Shown piece after piece: positions 44,264 to 51,716 of a DNA stretch of 64,000 nt. The DNA is from Planctomycetota bacterium (GTDB taxonomy: Bacteria > Planctomycetota > Phycisphaerae > Phycisphaerales > Zrk34), in contig WGMD01000012.1 of the NCBI GenBank assembly GCA_016125255.1, forward strand, positions 1 to 64,000, given 5' to 3'. The translations under genes were made by a program, and so were the position numbers. The first letter of the stretch is position 1; every line of letters begins with the position of its first letter. Under the pieces are notes generated by a model. It saw only the letters and a list, made by a program, of their open reading frames with translations, was not told where the DNA came from and did no database searches.

Positions 44264-44751
44264 GCCGGGAACTCCGAAGCGTGCGGCCGAACGTCCCCGC
44301 GACGCCCGCCGGTTTTTTCGATGAGACGGATCGATTCGATCACCATCCCCGGATCGATCGCCTTGCCCATGTCGATCACCGACAGCGCCGCGATCGCCGC
44401 CGCCGTATACGCCTCCATCTCCACGCCCGTCTTCCCGCTCGTCCGCGCCTCCGCCCGCAGATACACGCATTGCCCGTCGAGCTTCGCCCGCACATCGACG
44501 TGTTCGAGCGGCAGGGCGTGACAGAGCGGGATCAGTTCATCGGTGCGCTTCGCCGCCGTGATCCCCGCGAGCCGCGACACTTCCAGCAGGTTGCCCTTGA
44601 CCAGCGCGTTGTGCGCGATCGCGTCGGCCAGTTCGGCGCTGACGCGCACACGCGCCTCGGCGACGGCGCGGCGGGTCGTGACCTGCTTGTCGCCGACATC
44701 GACCATGCGCGCCTGCCCGTGATCATCGGTATGTGTGAGTTTGCGTGTCAT
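44260..44751 (-). CDS. moaC: Cyclic pyranopterin monophosphate synthase
   Basis: A 163-residue MoaC, which rearranges the MoaA product into cyclic pyranopterin monophosphate. MVDVGDKQVTTRRAVAEARV is the typical beginning, KGNLLEVSRLAGITAAKRTD and LIPLCHALPLEHV hold the active site, and GVEMEAYTAAAIAALSVIDM the conserved Glu/Asp. ATG 44751 overlaps the moeA stop by ATGA. Its partner moaA is not in the window. Confidence 0.95.
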   Translation of the reverse strand: MTRKLTHTDDHGQARMVDVGDKQVTTRRAVAEARVRVSAELADAIAHNALVKGNLLEVSRLAGITAAKRTDELIPLCHALPLEHVDVRAKLDGQCVYLRAEARTSGKTGVEMEAYTAAAIAALSVIDMGKAIDPGMVIESIRLIEKTGGRRGDVRPHASEFPA

Positions 44752-45962
44752 GCGATTGAGCCGGTCCATGCATAAAAGGGAAACGGGCCGGTCGTCGCAC
44801 CCTCCGGCGGAATTTCGACAAACCCGTCCGTCGAAGCCGCGGCGGGCACGTCGCCCGACCCGCGCGTGTCGGCGAGCGAAGCGACGCCATCGGCGATGAT
44901 CCGCACCGGCCGATACCACCAAAGCGCAATCGCCCGTCCGTCGTGTTCATCGAGCGAAACCATGCTCGCCGCCCGCCCCGCGCTTCGCCCCGCCCGATGC
45001 GCCATGACCGGCAGCGCGATCCGCCGCGCCGTCACCATGACCGACAGCGGATTGCCCGGCAGGCCGAACACGGCCTGTCCCCCCGGCCCGACCGCGCCGA
45101 GCACCGGGCGACCCGGCCGCATCGACAACTTGTGAAACACGAGGCGGCAACCATTGTCGCGCAGCGTCTGCGGCACGAAGTCGTGCGTCCCCGCCGACAC
45201 GCCGCCCGTCAAAAGCACCGCGTCGCTGCGGCTCATCGCATGCGCAATGGTCGCATGAAGCTGATCGCGATCATCCGGGCAGTGCGTGACCTTCACCAGT
45301 TCGATCCACGCCTGCGCCTTGATCATCGCCGCCAGCGCCGGCCCGTTCGAGTCGCGCAATTGCCACGGCGACACCGCATCGTCCGCACCGAGCAGTTCGT
45401 CGCCCGTCACGATGATCGAAACCCGCAGCCGCTCATGCACCCGCACACGCCCATACCCGAACGACACCATCGCCGCCACCGCCGCCGGCGTCAGTTCGCT
45501 GCCCGCTTCGAGCACCGGCCGGCCCGCGCCCATGTTCTCCCCGCAGCGGCGAATGTTCTGATGCGCCGTCGCCGCGATGCCCGGCGGGAGCAGCACGTGA
45601 TCGTCATGTTCCTCGACATCCTCGCGCTTGATGACCGCGTCGGCGCCCGGCGGCACCACCGCGCCCGTCATGATCCGCACGCACAACCCGATCGGCATCG
45701 GCCCCGGCCGCCGACCCGGCAACATCACCTCCGCCACATCGATCCGCCCCGCCTTCACATCCGCGAGCCGAACCGCATAACCGTCCATCGCGCTCACGTC
45801 CGCCGCCGGACTGGGCCGATCCGTCACGATCGGCTCCGCAAGAATCCGCCCCGTCGCCTCGGGCCAGGCGACCTCTTCGACGCCCGTCGCGCCCAGCGCT
45901 TCGCGCATCGCCGCGACGGCGTCCGCGGCGCTGACGGGCTGGTGAATCTTCAGATCGCTCAT
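44748..45962 (-). CDS. moeA: Molybdopterin molybdenumtransferase
   Basis: A 404-residue MoeA that inserts molybdate into adenylated molybdopterin. Motifs: ADVSAMDGYAVR near residue 55, GAVVPPGADAVIKRED, LLTGGVSAGTHDFV (the canonical motif is GGVSxGxxD) and GLPGNPLSVMVT. It is first in a four-gene minus-strand operon. TATGAT (45974-45969) ends 6 nt before ATG 45962, with no Shine-Dalgarno, so it is a leaderless candidate. Confidence 0.94.
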   Translation of the reverse strand: MSDLKIHQPVSAADAVAAMREALGATGVEEVAWPEATGRILAEPIVTDRPSPAADVSAMDGYAVRLADVKAGRIDVAEVMLPGRRPGPMPIGLCVRIMTGAVVPPGADAVIKREDVEEHDDHVLLPPGIAATAHQNIRRCGENMGAGRPVLEAGSELTPAAVAAMVSFGYGRVRVHERLRVSIIVTGDELLGADDAVSPWQLRDSNGPALAAMIKAQAWIELVKVTHCPDDRDQLHATIAHAMSRSDAVLLTGGVSAGTHDFVPQTLRDNGCRLVFHKLSMRPGRPVLGAVGPGGQAVFGLPGNPLSVMVTARRIALPVMAHRAGRSAGRAASMVSLDEHDGRAIALWWYRPVRIIADGVASLADTRGSGDVPAAASTDGFVEIPPEGATTGPFPFYAWTGSIA

Positions 45963-45992
45963 GCGCTCATCATAGCGGCCGCGTGTTACAAT
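45963..45992. promoter_or_regulatory. Back-to-back -10 boxes for moeA (minus) and the methyltransferase-moaD-moaE run (plus)
   Basis: TATGAT on the minus strand (45974-45969) lies 6 nt before moeA. TACAAT on the plus strand (45987-45992) would start a transcript near 46000, giving a leader of about 45 nt for the methyltransferase. The two -10 elements are only 12 nt apart, so the promoters overlap face to back and could compete. Confidence 0.45.
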
Positions 45993-46044
45993 GCAGCCGG
46001 CGGCCGACGCTTTCGATCATCCTTCACGTGCGCAAGGTCAAGCG

Positions 46045-46767
46045 ATGTCCCAGCGGGTTCTGGATTACTACAACAAGACGGCGGACCAATACGACGTTCT
46101 GCACGGCGGGGAGCAGAACGCCGAGCACATGCGCGCTTTGAACGATGCGCTGCCGCTGCTCCAAAGCATGAACATCGCCTCCGCGCTGGAAGTCGGCTGC
46201 GGAACCGGGCGATCACTGGCGCGCCTGGCCGAGCTGCTGCCGGGCATCAAGCTGCACGGCGTCGAGCCGTCCGTCGAACTGCTCAAGATCGCCCGGCAGC
46301 AATTGCCCGATGCCGACCTGAACGAGGGCTCCGGCGAGCGGCTTTCGATGGGCGACGACGCCGCCGACCTGGTTTTCGCCACGGGCATCATGCATCACGT
46401 CGATGACCCCAACGTGGTGATCCGCGAAATGTTCCGCGTCGCGCGCAAGGCCGTGCTCATCAGCGATCACAACAACTTCGCCTTCGGCTCGGCGAAGATG
46501 AGACGCCTGCGCCTCTGGCTCTACGCCAGCGGACTCCTCGGCGCGGTGACGTTCATCAAGCAGGGCTTCCGCCGTCAGGGCTATTCCCAAGACGACGGCT
46601 GGTGGTATCCGTACTCGCTTCTGGAAAATCACCGCACGATTTCCCAGTTGTCGCAGCGGATGTACCTGATGCCGACCCGGCCGGTCGTGTCAGGTCCGTT
46701 CGGGAATTTCATGCAGACGCAGACGCATTTCGCCGTGCTGGCGGTCAAGGCCGGCGCGACGGTCTGA
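46045..46767 (+). CDS. Class I SAM-dependent methyltransferase
   Basis: A 240-residue protein with the SAM-binding motif ALEVGCGTGRSL (about residues 46-57), acidic GVEPS after strand 2, and DLVFATGIMHHVDDP as the post-III region, typical of methyltransferase type 11. ATG 46045 (MSQRVLDYYNKTADQYD) is preferred over 45991 because the family begins with such a YYxxxAxxYD segment and AAGG lies 10 nt upstream. The substrate is unknown. It sits between the two halves of the Moco cluster, 31 nt before moaD, but nothing ties it to the cofactor. Confidence 0.85.
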   Translation: MSQRVLDYYNKTADQYDVLHGGEQNAEHMRALNDALPLLQSMNIASALEVGCGTGRSLARLAELLPGIKLHGVEPSVELLKIARQQLPDADLNEGSGERLSMGDDAADLVFATGIMHHVDDPNVVIREMFRVARKAVLISDHNNFAFGSAKMRRLRLWLYASGLLGAVTFIKQGFRRQGYSQDDGWWYPYSLLENHRTISQLSQRMYLMPTRPVVSGPFGNFMQTQTHFAVLAVKAGATV

Positions 46768-46798
46768 CGTTACCGCCGCCGGGTTATAGAATGAGCCG

Positions 46799-47044
46799 AT
46801 GCTGGTGACGATCAAAGTTTTCGGCCCCGAGGCGCAGGCGGTGGGCGCGGCGGAAGTGCGCGTCGATGTGGCGGACCCGGTGACGCCGGGGCGCCTTCGC
46901 GCGGCGATCGCCGAACGGTTTCCGCAGCTCGCATCGCATCTTGCTCATGCGCGCTTCGCCGTGAATCACGAATTCGCCGATGATGACAAGACGATCGGCG
47001 AAGACGACGAGGTCGCATGGATCGGACAGGTGTCGGGCGGATGA
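46799..47044 (+). CDS. moaD: Molybdopterin synthase small subunit
   Basis: An 81-residue ubiquitin-like sulfur carrier ending VAWIGQVSGG; the terminal Gly-Gly carries the thiocarboxylate. It begins MLVTIKVFGPEAQAVGA. The stop overlaps the moaE start (ATGA at 47041). TAGAAT (46787-46792) ends 6 nt before the ATG, with CTGACG 17 nt upstream, so a separate leaderless transcript is possible besides read-through from the methyltransferase. Confidence 0.92.
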   Translation: MLVTIKVFGPEAQAVGAAEVRVDVADPVTPGRLRAAIAERFPQLASHLAHARFAVNHEFADDDKTIGEDDEVAWIGQVSGG

Positions 47045-47427
47045 GGACGGCGGTGCATCTGATCTCGGGTCCGTTGCCGGCGCAGCCCGCCCCGTGGGCC
47101 TGCGAGCCGGGTTATGGCGCGCTGGTGTGCTTCGAGGGCGTCGCGCGGCCGACCGAACACGGCGAGCCGATCGCCGCGCTGGAGTATGAGGCGTACGAGC
47201 CGATGGCGTCGAAGATGCTCCAGCGGATCGGCGACGAACTGATCGCGATGCACGGTCTGAAAGGTTTGTGCGTCGAACACTCGACCGGCCGCGTCGGCGT
47301 GGGCGAATGCTCGTTCCGCCTGCGCATCGCGTCGGCGCACCGGAAGGAAGCGCTGGCGGCGATGGATGTGTTCATCGATCGCATGAAGCGCGACGTGCCG
47401 CTGTGGAAAAAGGCGGTTCCCGTTTAG
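47041..47427 (+). CDS. moaE: Molybdopterin synthase catalytic subunit
   Basis: A 128-residue MoaE, the large subunit of molybdopterin synthase. It has GALVCFEGVARPTEHG, LEYEAYEPMASKMLQRI, then VEHSTGRVGVGECSFRLRI and the C-terminal MKRDVPLWKKAV with catalytic Lys. ATG 47041 is translationally coupled to moaD. It is followed directly by an extensive inverted repeat. Confidence 0.94.
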   Translation: MRTAVHLISGPLPAQPAPWACEPGYGALVCFEGVARPTEHGEPIAALEYEAYEPMASKMLQRIGDELIAMHGLKGLCVEHSTGRVGVGECSFRLRIASAHRKEALAAMDVFIDRMKRDVPLWKKAVPV

Positions 47428-47515
47428 CGACGTCGCTCGCGGCGGGTTCAATGATTGACGAAAAAACCCGCCGCGAGCGGCGTCGCTAAACGCGGGGCGT
47501 TGCCCCGCCGCTAAA
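47423..47515. repeat. Large inverted repeat after moaE, member of a palindromic repeat family
   Basis: Two 26-nt arms (47423-47448 and 47465-47490) beginning and ending with TTTAGCG / CGCTAAA are complementary at 25 positions, the remaining pair being a G-U wobble, around a 16-nt loop. A smaller CGGGGC-gtt-GCCCCG hairpin follows at 47493-47507 and again ends in GCTAAAC. Related units occur at 52519-52546 and 57131-57157. It may also end transcription of moaE. Confidence 0.8.
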
Positions 47516-47518
47516 CGT

Positions 47519-48097
47519 TCATCGCGCCAGCGCCGCCCGGTAGCAGTAATCGAACAGCAGCCACCATTCGCGCATCTGAATCTTGCGGCAGATCACCGCC
47601 AGTTCGTTGTCCTCATGATCCCGCGCGGCCTTCTCGCACATGTCCACGAAGTCCATCGGGTCCCACGCCGGCTCGCTCGACAGATGCACCGCCCGCATCT
47701 CCTGCGTATTGGCCGTGACGTGCGCCGCCGCCGCCGCGAGCGGCTCGAACACCGGATGATGCCCGACGTGCCGGAACCAATACTTGGCGTTGGAATAATC
47801 GGGCTCGCGCCGGTGGAGGATCCCGTGCCAGTACGAACCGGTCGGCGTGTCGATGGCCTGACTCAACGCATGCGACGGATCGAAAAAGTCGTGATAAAGC
47901 CAGACGCCCGCCAGCGCCGCCCGCGCCATATCCGCATCGACCACCGTGTTCCCCGCAAACGCGCGGTCCACGCTCAGCGCCTCCAGCGCCTTCCGCGCCG
48001 CCCCGTTCGGCGCCCCGGGCCCCAGCGGCATGACCCGCGCCGGCGAAAGCACATCCGCGAATGCGGGACCGTAGTGTTGAGGGTCGTGAGTGAGCAT
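47519..48097 (-). CDS. Conserved hypothetical protein with WHxxxHRRE motif
   Basis: A 192-residue soluble protein that I cannot assign. It contains a striking block, YWHGILHRREPDYSNAKYW, followed by FRHVGHHPVF, then HVTANTQ and a C-terminal helix EWWLLFDYCYRAAL. The concentration of His, Arg, Glu and Trp suggests an enzyme active site or metal site. I recall similar WHxxxHRREPD proteins in planctomycetes and fungi, without a known function. TATCAT (48108-48103) ends 5 nt before the ATG. It is divergent from a small membrane protein gene. Confidence 0.72.
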   Translation of the reverse strand: MLTHDPQHYGPAFADVLSPARVMPLGPGAPNGAARKALEALSVDRAFAGNTVVDADMARAALAGVWLYHDFFDPSHALSQAIDTPTGSYWHGILHRREPDYSNAKYWFRHVGHHPVFEPLAAAAAHVTANTQEMRAVHLSSEPAWDPMDFVDMCEKAARDHEDNELAVICRKIQMREWWLLFDYCYRAALAR

Positions 48098-48143
48098 GAC
48101 ATATGATAGACCATTGGGCGGGAGACAGGCCGAGGGTCGAACA

Positions 48144-48431
48144 TTGCTGAAATGGTCGAACGAACCTGATGCATGGATGCTGATCGCACCGGTCCTTCTC
48201 GTGATGGTCTGGGCCTACACTCGGCCGCGCGATCATTGGATGAGGCAATTGTTCTACGACGACGACAACGACACGAAAACATCATTGACATTTCTCGGTT
48301 TCGACCCGGCGGAGGTCGAGTCGCGTCAGCATCGATTGGGTCGATTCATCTTCTGGCTTCTGCTCATCGTCTTGTGCGCCGCGTGCATGAACAGCTTTCT
48401 ATTGTGGCTCGGCGTGCTGCACGGAAGTTGA
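48144..48431 (+). CDS. Small two-helix membrane protein, unknown
   Basis: From TTG 48144, with GAGGG 7 nt upstream, the protein is 95 residues; ATG 48177 and ATG 48096 are alternatives in the same frame. It has two membrane helices (MLIAPVLLVMVWAY and FIFWLLLIVLCAACMNSFLLWL) flanking an acidic loop (YDDDNDTKTS). Codon use is less GC3-biased than that of its neighbours. I do not recognise it. Confidence 0.5.
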   Translation: MLKWSNEPDAWMLIAPVLLVMVWAYTRPRDHWMRQLFYDDDNDTKTSLTFLGFDPAEVESRQHRLGRFIFWLLLIVLCAACMNSFLLWLGVLHGS

Positions 48432-48443
48432 CGCACCGCGCGC

Positions 48444-48480
48444 AAAAAAATTCCCCCGGCGTCCGACTTCGCCGGGGGAA
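48444..48480 (-). terminator. Strong minus-strand intrinsic terminator without an obvious gene
   Basis: An 11-bp stem (TTCCCCCGGCG / CGCCGGGGGAA, 48451-48480) is followed on the minus strand by seven Ts (48450-48444). No annotated minus-strand gene ends here, so it most likely ends a small RNA or a very short gene encoded at about 48481-48660. On the plus strand it lies 13-20 nt after the small membrane protein gene. Confidence 0.85.
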
Positions 48481-48600
48481 GGACCACGGTTGTGGGTGGA
48501 ATCCGTGGCTCATCTTTGTCCCCTCGTGTTCAAATTGCCGGTCTGGCGCCAGGGGCATGGACCAGACCGGCGTTTCCCACTGCCGCCTCCGCCCGACGAT
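48481..48600 (-). ncRNA. Candidate structured small RNA upstream of the terminator
   Basis: On the minus strand two further stem-loops precede the terminator: GCCGGTCTGG / CCAGACCGGC (48571-48562 with 48546-48537; 10 bp, 15-nt loop) and CCACGG / CCGTGG (48508-48503 with 48489-48484). A GAGGGGACAAAGATG stretch between them could start translation, but the resulting frame runs through the terminator, so a protein is unlikely. I could not match SRP RNA, RNase P RNA, tmRNA or a known riboswitch. The promoter is uncertain. Confidence 0.4.
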
Positions 48601-48608
48601 TCGGGTCA

Positions 48609-48659
48609 TCAGGAGTAATTCTCTGGGTCGGCCAGTGAGTGACGGTAGAAGTAATACAT
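48609..48659 (-). CDS. Possible 16-residue peptide (MYYFYRHSLADPENYS)
   Basis: A complete short frame just upstream of the candidate RNA hairpins, rich in Tyr and ending TGA. It could be a leader peptide or chance. No clear Shine-Dalgarno is seen. Confidence 0.2.
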   Translation of the reverse strand: MYYFYRHSLADPENYS

Positions 48660-48885
48660 ACGGCGTGCCAGAGTGCGGGGCGGGGGGAAAAAGGGCGTTA
48701 TGACCCAGAGGGGGCGGATTTTGACGTGCGAAGCGGGGCGGGGTGTGTTAGATTCCCCAATGCGGGTGGGGACTGGGCCGCAGGTTTGCACCCAGTTGAC
48801 CCGATGCACACGCGACCCAACGGGGTCCGGGAGTCTGCGAGGCACGACTTCCGGCCCCGGGTCGCACCTTGGATTTGCCGGAGAA

Positions 48886-48975
48886 TTGAACCGCCCAGAC
48901 GCCAAGGGCGCAGAGCAAGACAGAACCCGAAGCTCTTTTTCCAATCTCTGCGTCCTCGGCGCCTCGGCGGTTGAA
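48886..48975. repeat. Imperfect 30-nt inverted repeat (dispersed intergenic repeat type)
   Basis: Arms at 48886-48915 (TTGAACCGCC..., ending CGCAGAG) and 48946-48975 (CTCTGCG..., ending CGGTTGAA) are mostly complementary, about 25 of 30 positions. The wording 'ACCGCC..GACGCCAAGGGCG' is the sort of non-coding repeat found many times in some planctomycete and related genomes. Open frames through it are not believable genes. The wider interval 48660-49017 has no supportable gene. Confidence 0.6.
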
Positions 48976-49017
48976 CTCTGATGATTCGGCATTCGATTGA
49001 CTCGGTTGGAGATTCGC

Positions 49018-49644
49018 ATGACGCAGGCGCACGTGACGAAGCATCCGCTGGTGGCTCATTATCTTTCGCAGTTGCGTGATGAGCGGACGCCGCCGACGAC
49101 GTTTCGGCAGCTCGTCGGGCAGCTCACGTTCGTGCAGTGCATCGAGGCGATGCGCGATCTGGAGTTGGAGGCGATCGACGTCAAGACGCCGCTGACGCCG
49201 ACGCGGGGGTTTCGACTCAAGCATCGGTTGGCGGTGGTGCCGATTCTTCGGGCGGGGCTGGGGATGGTGGAGGCGGTGCTGGCGATGGCGCCGTGGGCGG
49301 AGGTGCGGCACTTGGGGATCTATCGGGATGAGCGGACGCTGGAGCCGGTGGAGTATTATCACAAGTTGCCGAGCGACGATCCGCCGGATGTGGGGATGAT
49401 TGTCGATCCGATGCTGGCGACGGGCGGGTCGGCGACGGCGGCGATCGAGGCGTTGAAACGGTGGGGCGTGCCGCGGATCAAGCAGGTGTCCTTGCTGGCG
49501 GCGCCGGAGGGGATCGCGCATGTGAACAGGACGCACCCGGATGTGCAGATTTATGTGTGTGCGGTGGACGAGCGATTGAATGACAAGGGCTACATCGTGC
49601 CGGGCCTGGGCGACGCGGGGGACCGGATTTTCGGGACGGTGTGA
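49018..49644 (+). CDS. upp: Uracil phosphoribosyltransferase
   Basis: A 208-residue pyrimidine salvage enzyme making UMP from uracil and PRPP. VPILRAGLGMVEAVLAMAP is the family block, DPMLATGGSATAAIEAL is the PRPP-binding loop, and the C-terminus GYIVPGLGDAGDRIFGTV binds uracil. ATG 49018 is chosen because GGAG lies about 7 nt upstream; the frame opens at 48997. It appears monocistronic. Confidence 0.95.
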   Translation: MTQAHVTKHPLVAHYLSQLRDERTPPTTFRQLVGQLTFVQCIEAMRDLELEAIDVKTPLTPTRGFRLKHRLAVVPILRAGLGMVEAVLAMAPWAEVRHLGIYRDERTLEPVEYYHKLPSDDPPDVGMIVDPMLATGGSATAAIEALKRWGVPRIKQVSLLAAPEGIAHVNRTHPDVQIYVCAVDERLNDKGYIVPGLGDAGDRIFGTV

Positions 49645-49659
49645 GGGAAGGTTGATCAG

Positions 49660-50121
49660 GTGGCGGGATGTGTTTTGAGGTCTTTCAATGATCATTGACG
49701 AATGGCTGATGGCTGATGCATTGGTCATTAGGCATTAGGCAATTGTTATTGGTCATATCGAGCCATCGAGCGCCGCGAAGCCGTGTTCCTCGGCGAACCG
49801 ATTGCATTTCACGACGGAGTGATGCGCTATTTCGCGCGACGCGATTTTTGGCGGGGAGTTTTCATTTGCGTCGTTTGGCGCACGGTTGGTTCGCAAAACG
49901 CGCACGGGGATGGCAAAAGCGCGCACGGGGGAGGCAAGGGGTGATGTAAGTCCAGTGGCGGCGCGCATAGGGGCGGCGTTGTCTTCCATTGCGGTGCGCA
50001 CGGGCGCGCCGGTGCGCGCGGCGGATGGCGAGATTGCGTCATTATTGCGGGAAGATCAGGGAAAATGAGGCGGGGCGTCGTTGCACCGAAATCGGCGGCG
50101 GGGGGTTGCGCCGGTGCGCGG
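49660..50121. other. Intergenic region after upp with degenerate short repeats
   Basis: About 460 nt without a convincing gene. At 49690-49756 the sequence is a degenerate run of AATGGCTGATGG / ATTGGTCATTAGGCATT-like words. Further on, GCGCACGGGG recurs at 49906 and 49932 with related words. Short open frames on both strands lack start signals and recognisable sequence. It lies between the converging upp and trpE genes. Confidence 0.5.
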
Positions 50122-51657
50122 TCAGGAATTGGCGAAGGCGGACTCGGCGATGTCGACGGCTCGGGCCATGGCGGCGGATTTGTTGACCGTCTCCTGATAC
50201 TCGCTGCTGGGCACGGAGTCGGCGACGATGCCGGCGCCGGCTTGCAGGTAGACCTTCCACTGGCCGGTCTTGGCGGCGGGCATGACGACCATCGTGCGGA
50301 GGGCGATCGCCATGTCCATATTCCCCGCGAAATCGGCGTAGCCGACGGCCCCGGCGTAGGGTCCGCGGCGGGTCGGCTCCAGTTCGTCGATGATCTGCAT
50401 CGCTCGCACCTTCGGCGCGCCGCTGACCGTGCCGACGGGCAGGGCGGCACGCAGGGCGTCCCAGCAGTCGCAGTCGCCGCGCAGTTTGCCGGTGACGGTC
50501 GAGCTGATGTGCATGACGTGGCTGTACCGCTCGACTTCCATCTTGACGGGAATCGCGATCGAACCGGGCTGGGCGACGCGACCCACGTCATTGCGGCCCA
50601 GGTCCACGAGCATGATGTGCTCGCAACGCTCTTTCGGATCGGCGAGCAGTTCGGCTTCAAGGGCGCGATCCTCGGCATCGGTGGCCCCACGCCGGCGCGT
50701 CCCGGCGAGCGGTCGGTTGGTCACGACACCGTCCTGCACGCGGCAGAGAATCTCCGGCGAGGAGCCGACGAGCATGCACCCCTCCGCCTGCACGTAGAAC
50801 ATGTACGGCGAGGGATTCACCACGCGCAGCGCGCGATAGATATCGAACGGATCCGCCTGCGTCGTCCGCTCAAAGCGCTGCGAGAGCACCACCTGAAAGA
50901 TGTCGCCGGCCTTGATGTATTCCTTGGCGGATTCGATCATCGACTCGAACTGCGGTTGGGTCATGTTCGAGTCGCCGGGCGTCGGCGTTCCGCTAATCGT
51001 CGAAACGTCGCCGCTCGTCATCGGCACGGGCGGGGCTTCGAGGCGGGCGACGAGCGCGTCGACCTCCGCGCAGCCGGCGGCGTAGGCGGCGTCGATGGAG
51101 TCGTGCTCATCGAGCCGAACGTGCGTGATGGCGAGAATTGACTTGTTGACATGATCGAACGCCACGACCTGGCGGTACAGGCCGAACTGCATATCGGGCA
51201 GCCCGCGGTCGTCGGTCGGCGGTTTGGTCAGCTTCTCGCCTTCGCTGTATCGGATCGTGTCGTAACCGGCGTAGCCGACCCATCCGCCGGTGAAATCCGG
51301 CAGTTCGGGCAGCGTGACGAGTCGGTCATCGCGCGTCGCGCGGGCGGGTTCGGCGAGGGGGTCGGCACAGTCATCTTCGGTGACTTTGTCGCCGTCGCGC
51401 CGGCGGACGCGGGTGCCCCATGCGACGATTTGGGCGAGGGGTTGAGCGCCCATGAAGGAATAGCGGGCCTGCCGGTCGCCGCCGACGACGGATTCGAGGA
51501 GGAAGCTGGGCGCGGTGCGGGCGTCGTCGCGGACGAGTTTGCGGTAGGCGGCGACGGGGGTGAGCGTGTCGCCGAAGATGCGTCGGTAGATCGGCAACAG
51601 GTTGCCGCGCGCGGCCAACTGGCTAAACTGAGCCGGTGCGGGTTGGTGATGGACCAT
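50122..51657 (-). CDS. trpE: Anthranilate synthase component I
   Basis: A 511-residue chorismate-utilising enzyme starting tryptophan synthesis. The N-terminal domain includes LLESVVGGDRQARYSFMG (feedback site region LLES). The catalytic half has AGDIFQVVLSQRFE, PSPYMFYVQ, GSSPEILCRV, RPLAGTRRRG, DLGRNDVGRVAQPGSI and PVGTVSGAPKVRAMQIIDE. ATG 51657 (MVHHQPAPAQF) is preferred; upstream residues in the frame are unlike the family. TAAACT (51671-51666) ends 8 nt before it. No trpG lies next to it, so component II must be elsewhere. Confidence 0.94.
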   Translation of the reverse strand: MVHHQPAPAQFSQLAARGNLLPIYRRIFGDTLTPVAAYRKLVRDDARTAPSFLLESVVGGDRQARYSFMGAQPLAQIVAWGTRVRRRDGDKVTEDDCADPLAEPARATRDDRLVTLPELPDFTGGWVGYAGYDTIRYSEGEKLTKPPTDDRGLPDMQFGLYRQVVAFDHVNKSILAITHVRLDEHDSIDAAYAAGCAEVDALVARLEAPPVPMTSGDVSTISGTPTPGDSNMTQPQFESMIESAKEYIKAGDIFQVVLSQRFERTTQADPFDIYRALRVVNPSPYMFYVQAEGCMLVGSSPEILCRVQDGVVTNRPLAGTRRRGATDAEDRALEAELLADPKERCEHIMLVDLGRNDVGRVAQPGSIAIPVKMEVERYSHVMHISSTVTGKLRGDCDCWDALRAALPVGTVSGAPKVRAMQIIDELEPTRRGPYAGAVGYADFAGNMDMAIALRTMVVMPAAKTGQWKVYLQAGAGIVADSVPSSEYQETVNKSAAMARAVDIAESAFANS

Positions 51658-51716
51658 AGCCCGCAAGTTTAGTGAACCCGCGGGCTCAAGGCGAGCCCGA
51701 CAAGCGGTCAAAACCC

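Noticed and set aside
48673-48981. A 102-residue plus-strand frame before upp
   Set aside because: It runs through the imperfect inverted repeat, has no family match by eye and no convincing start signal.
49753-50001. Short open frames on both strands between upp and trpE
   Set aside because: There is no ribosome binding site, recognisable sequence or consistent codon bias.
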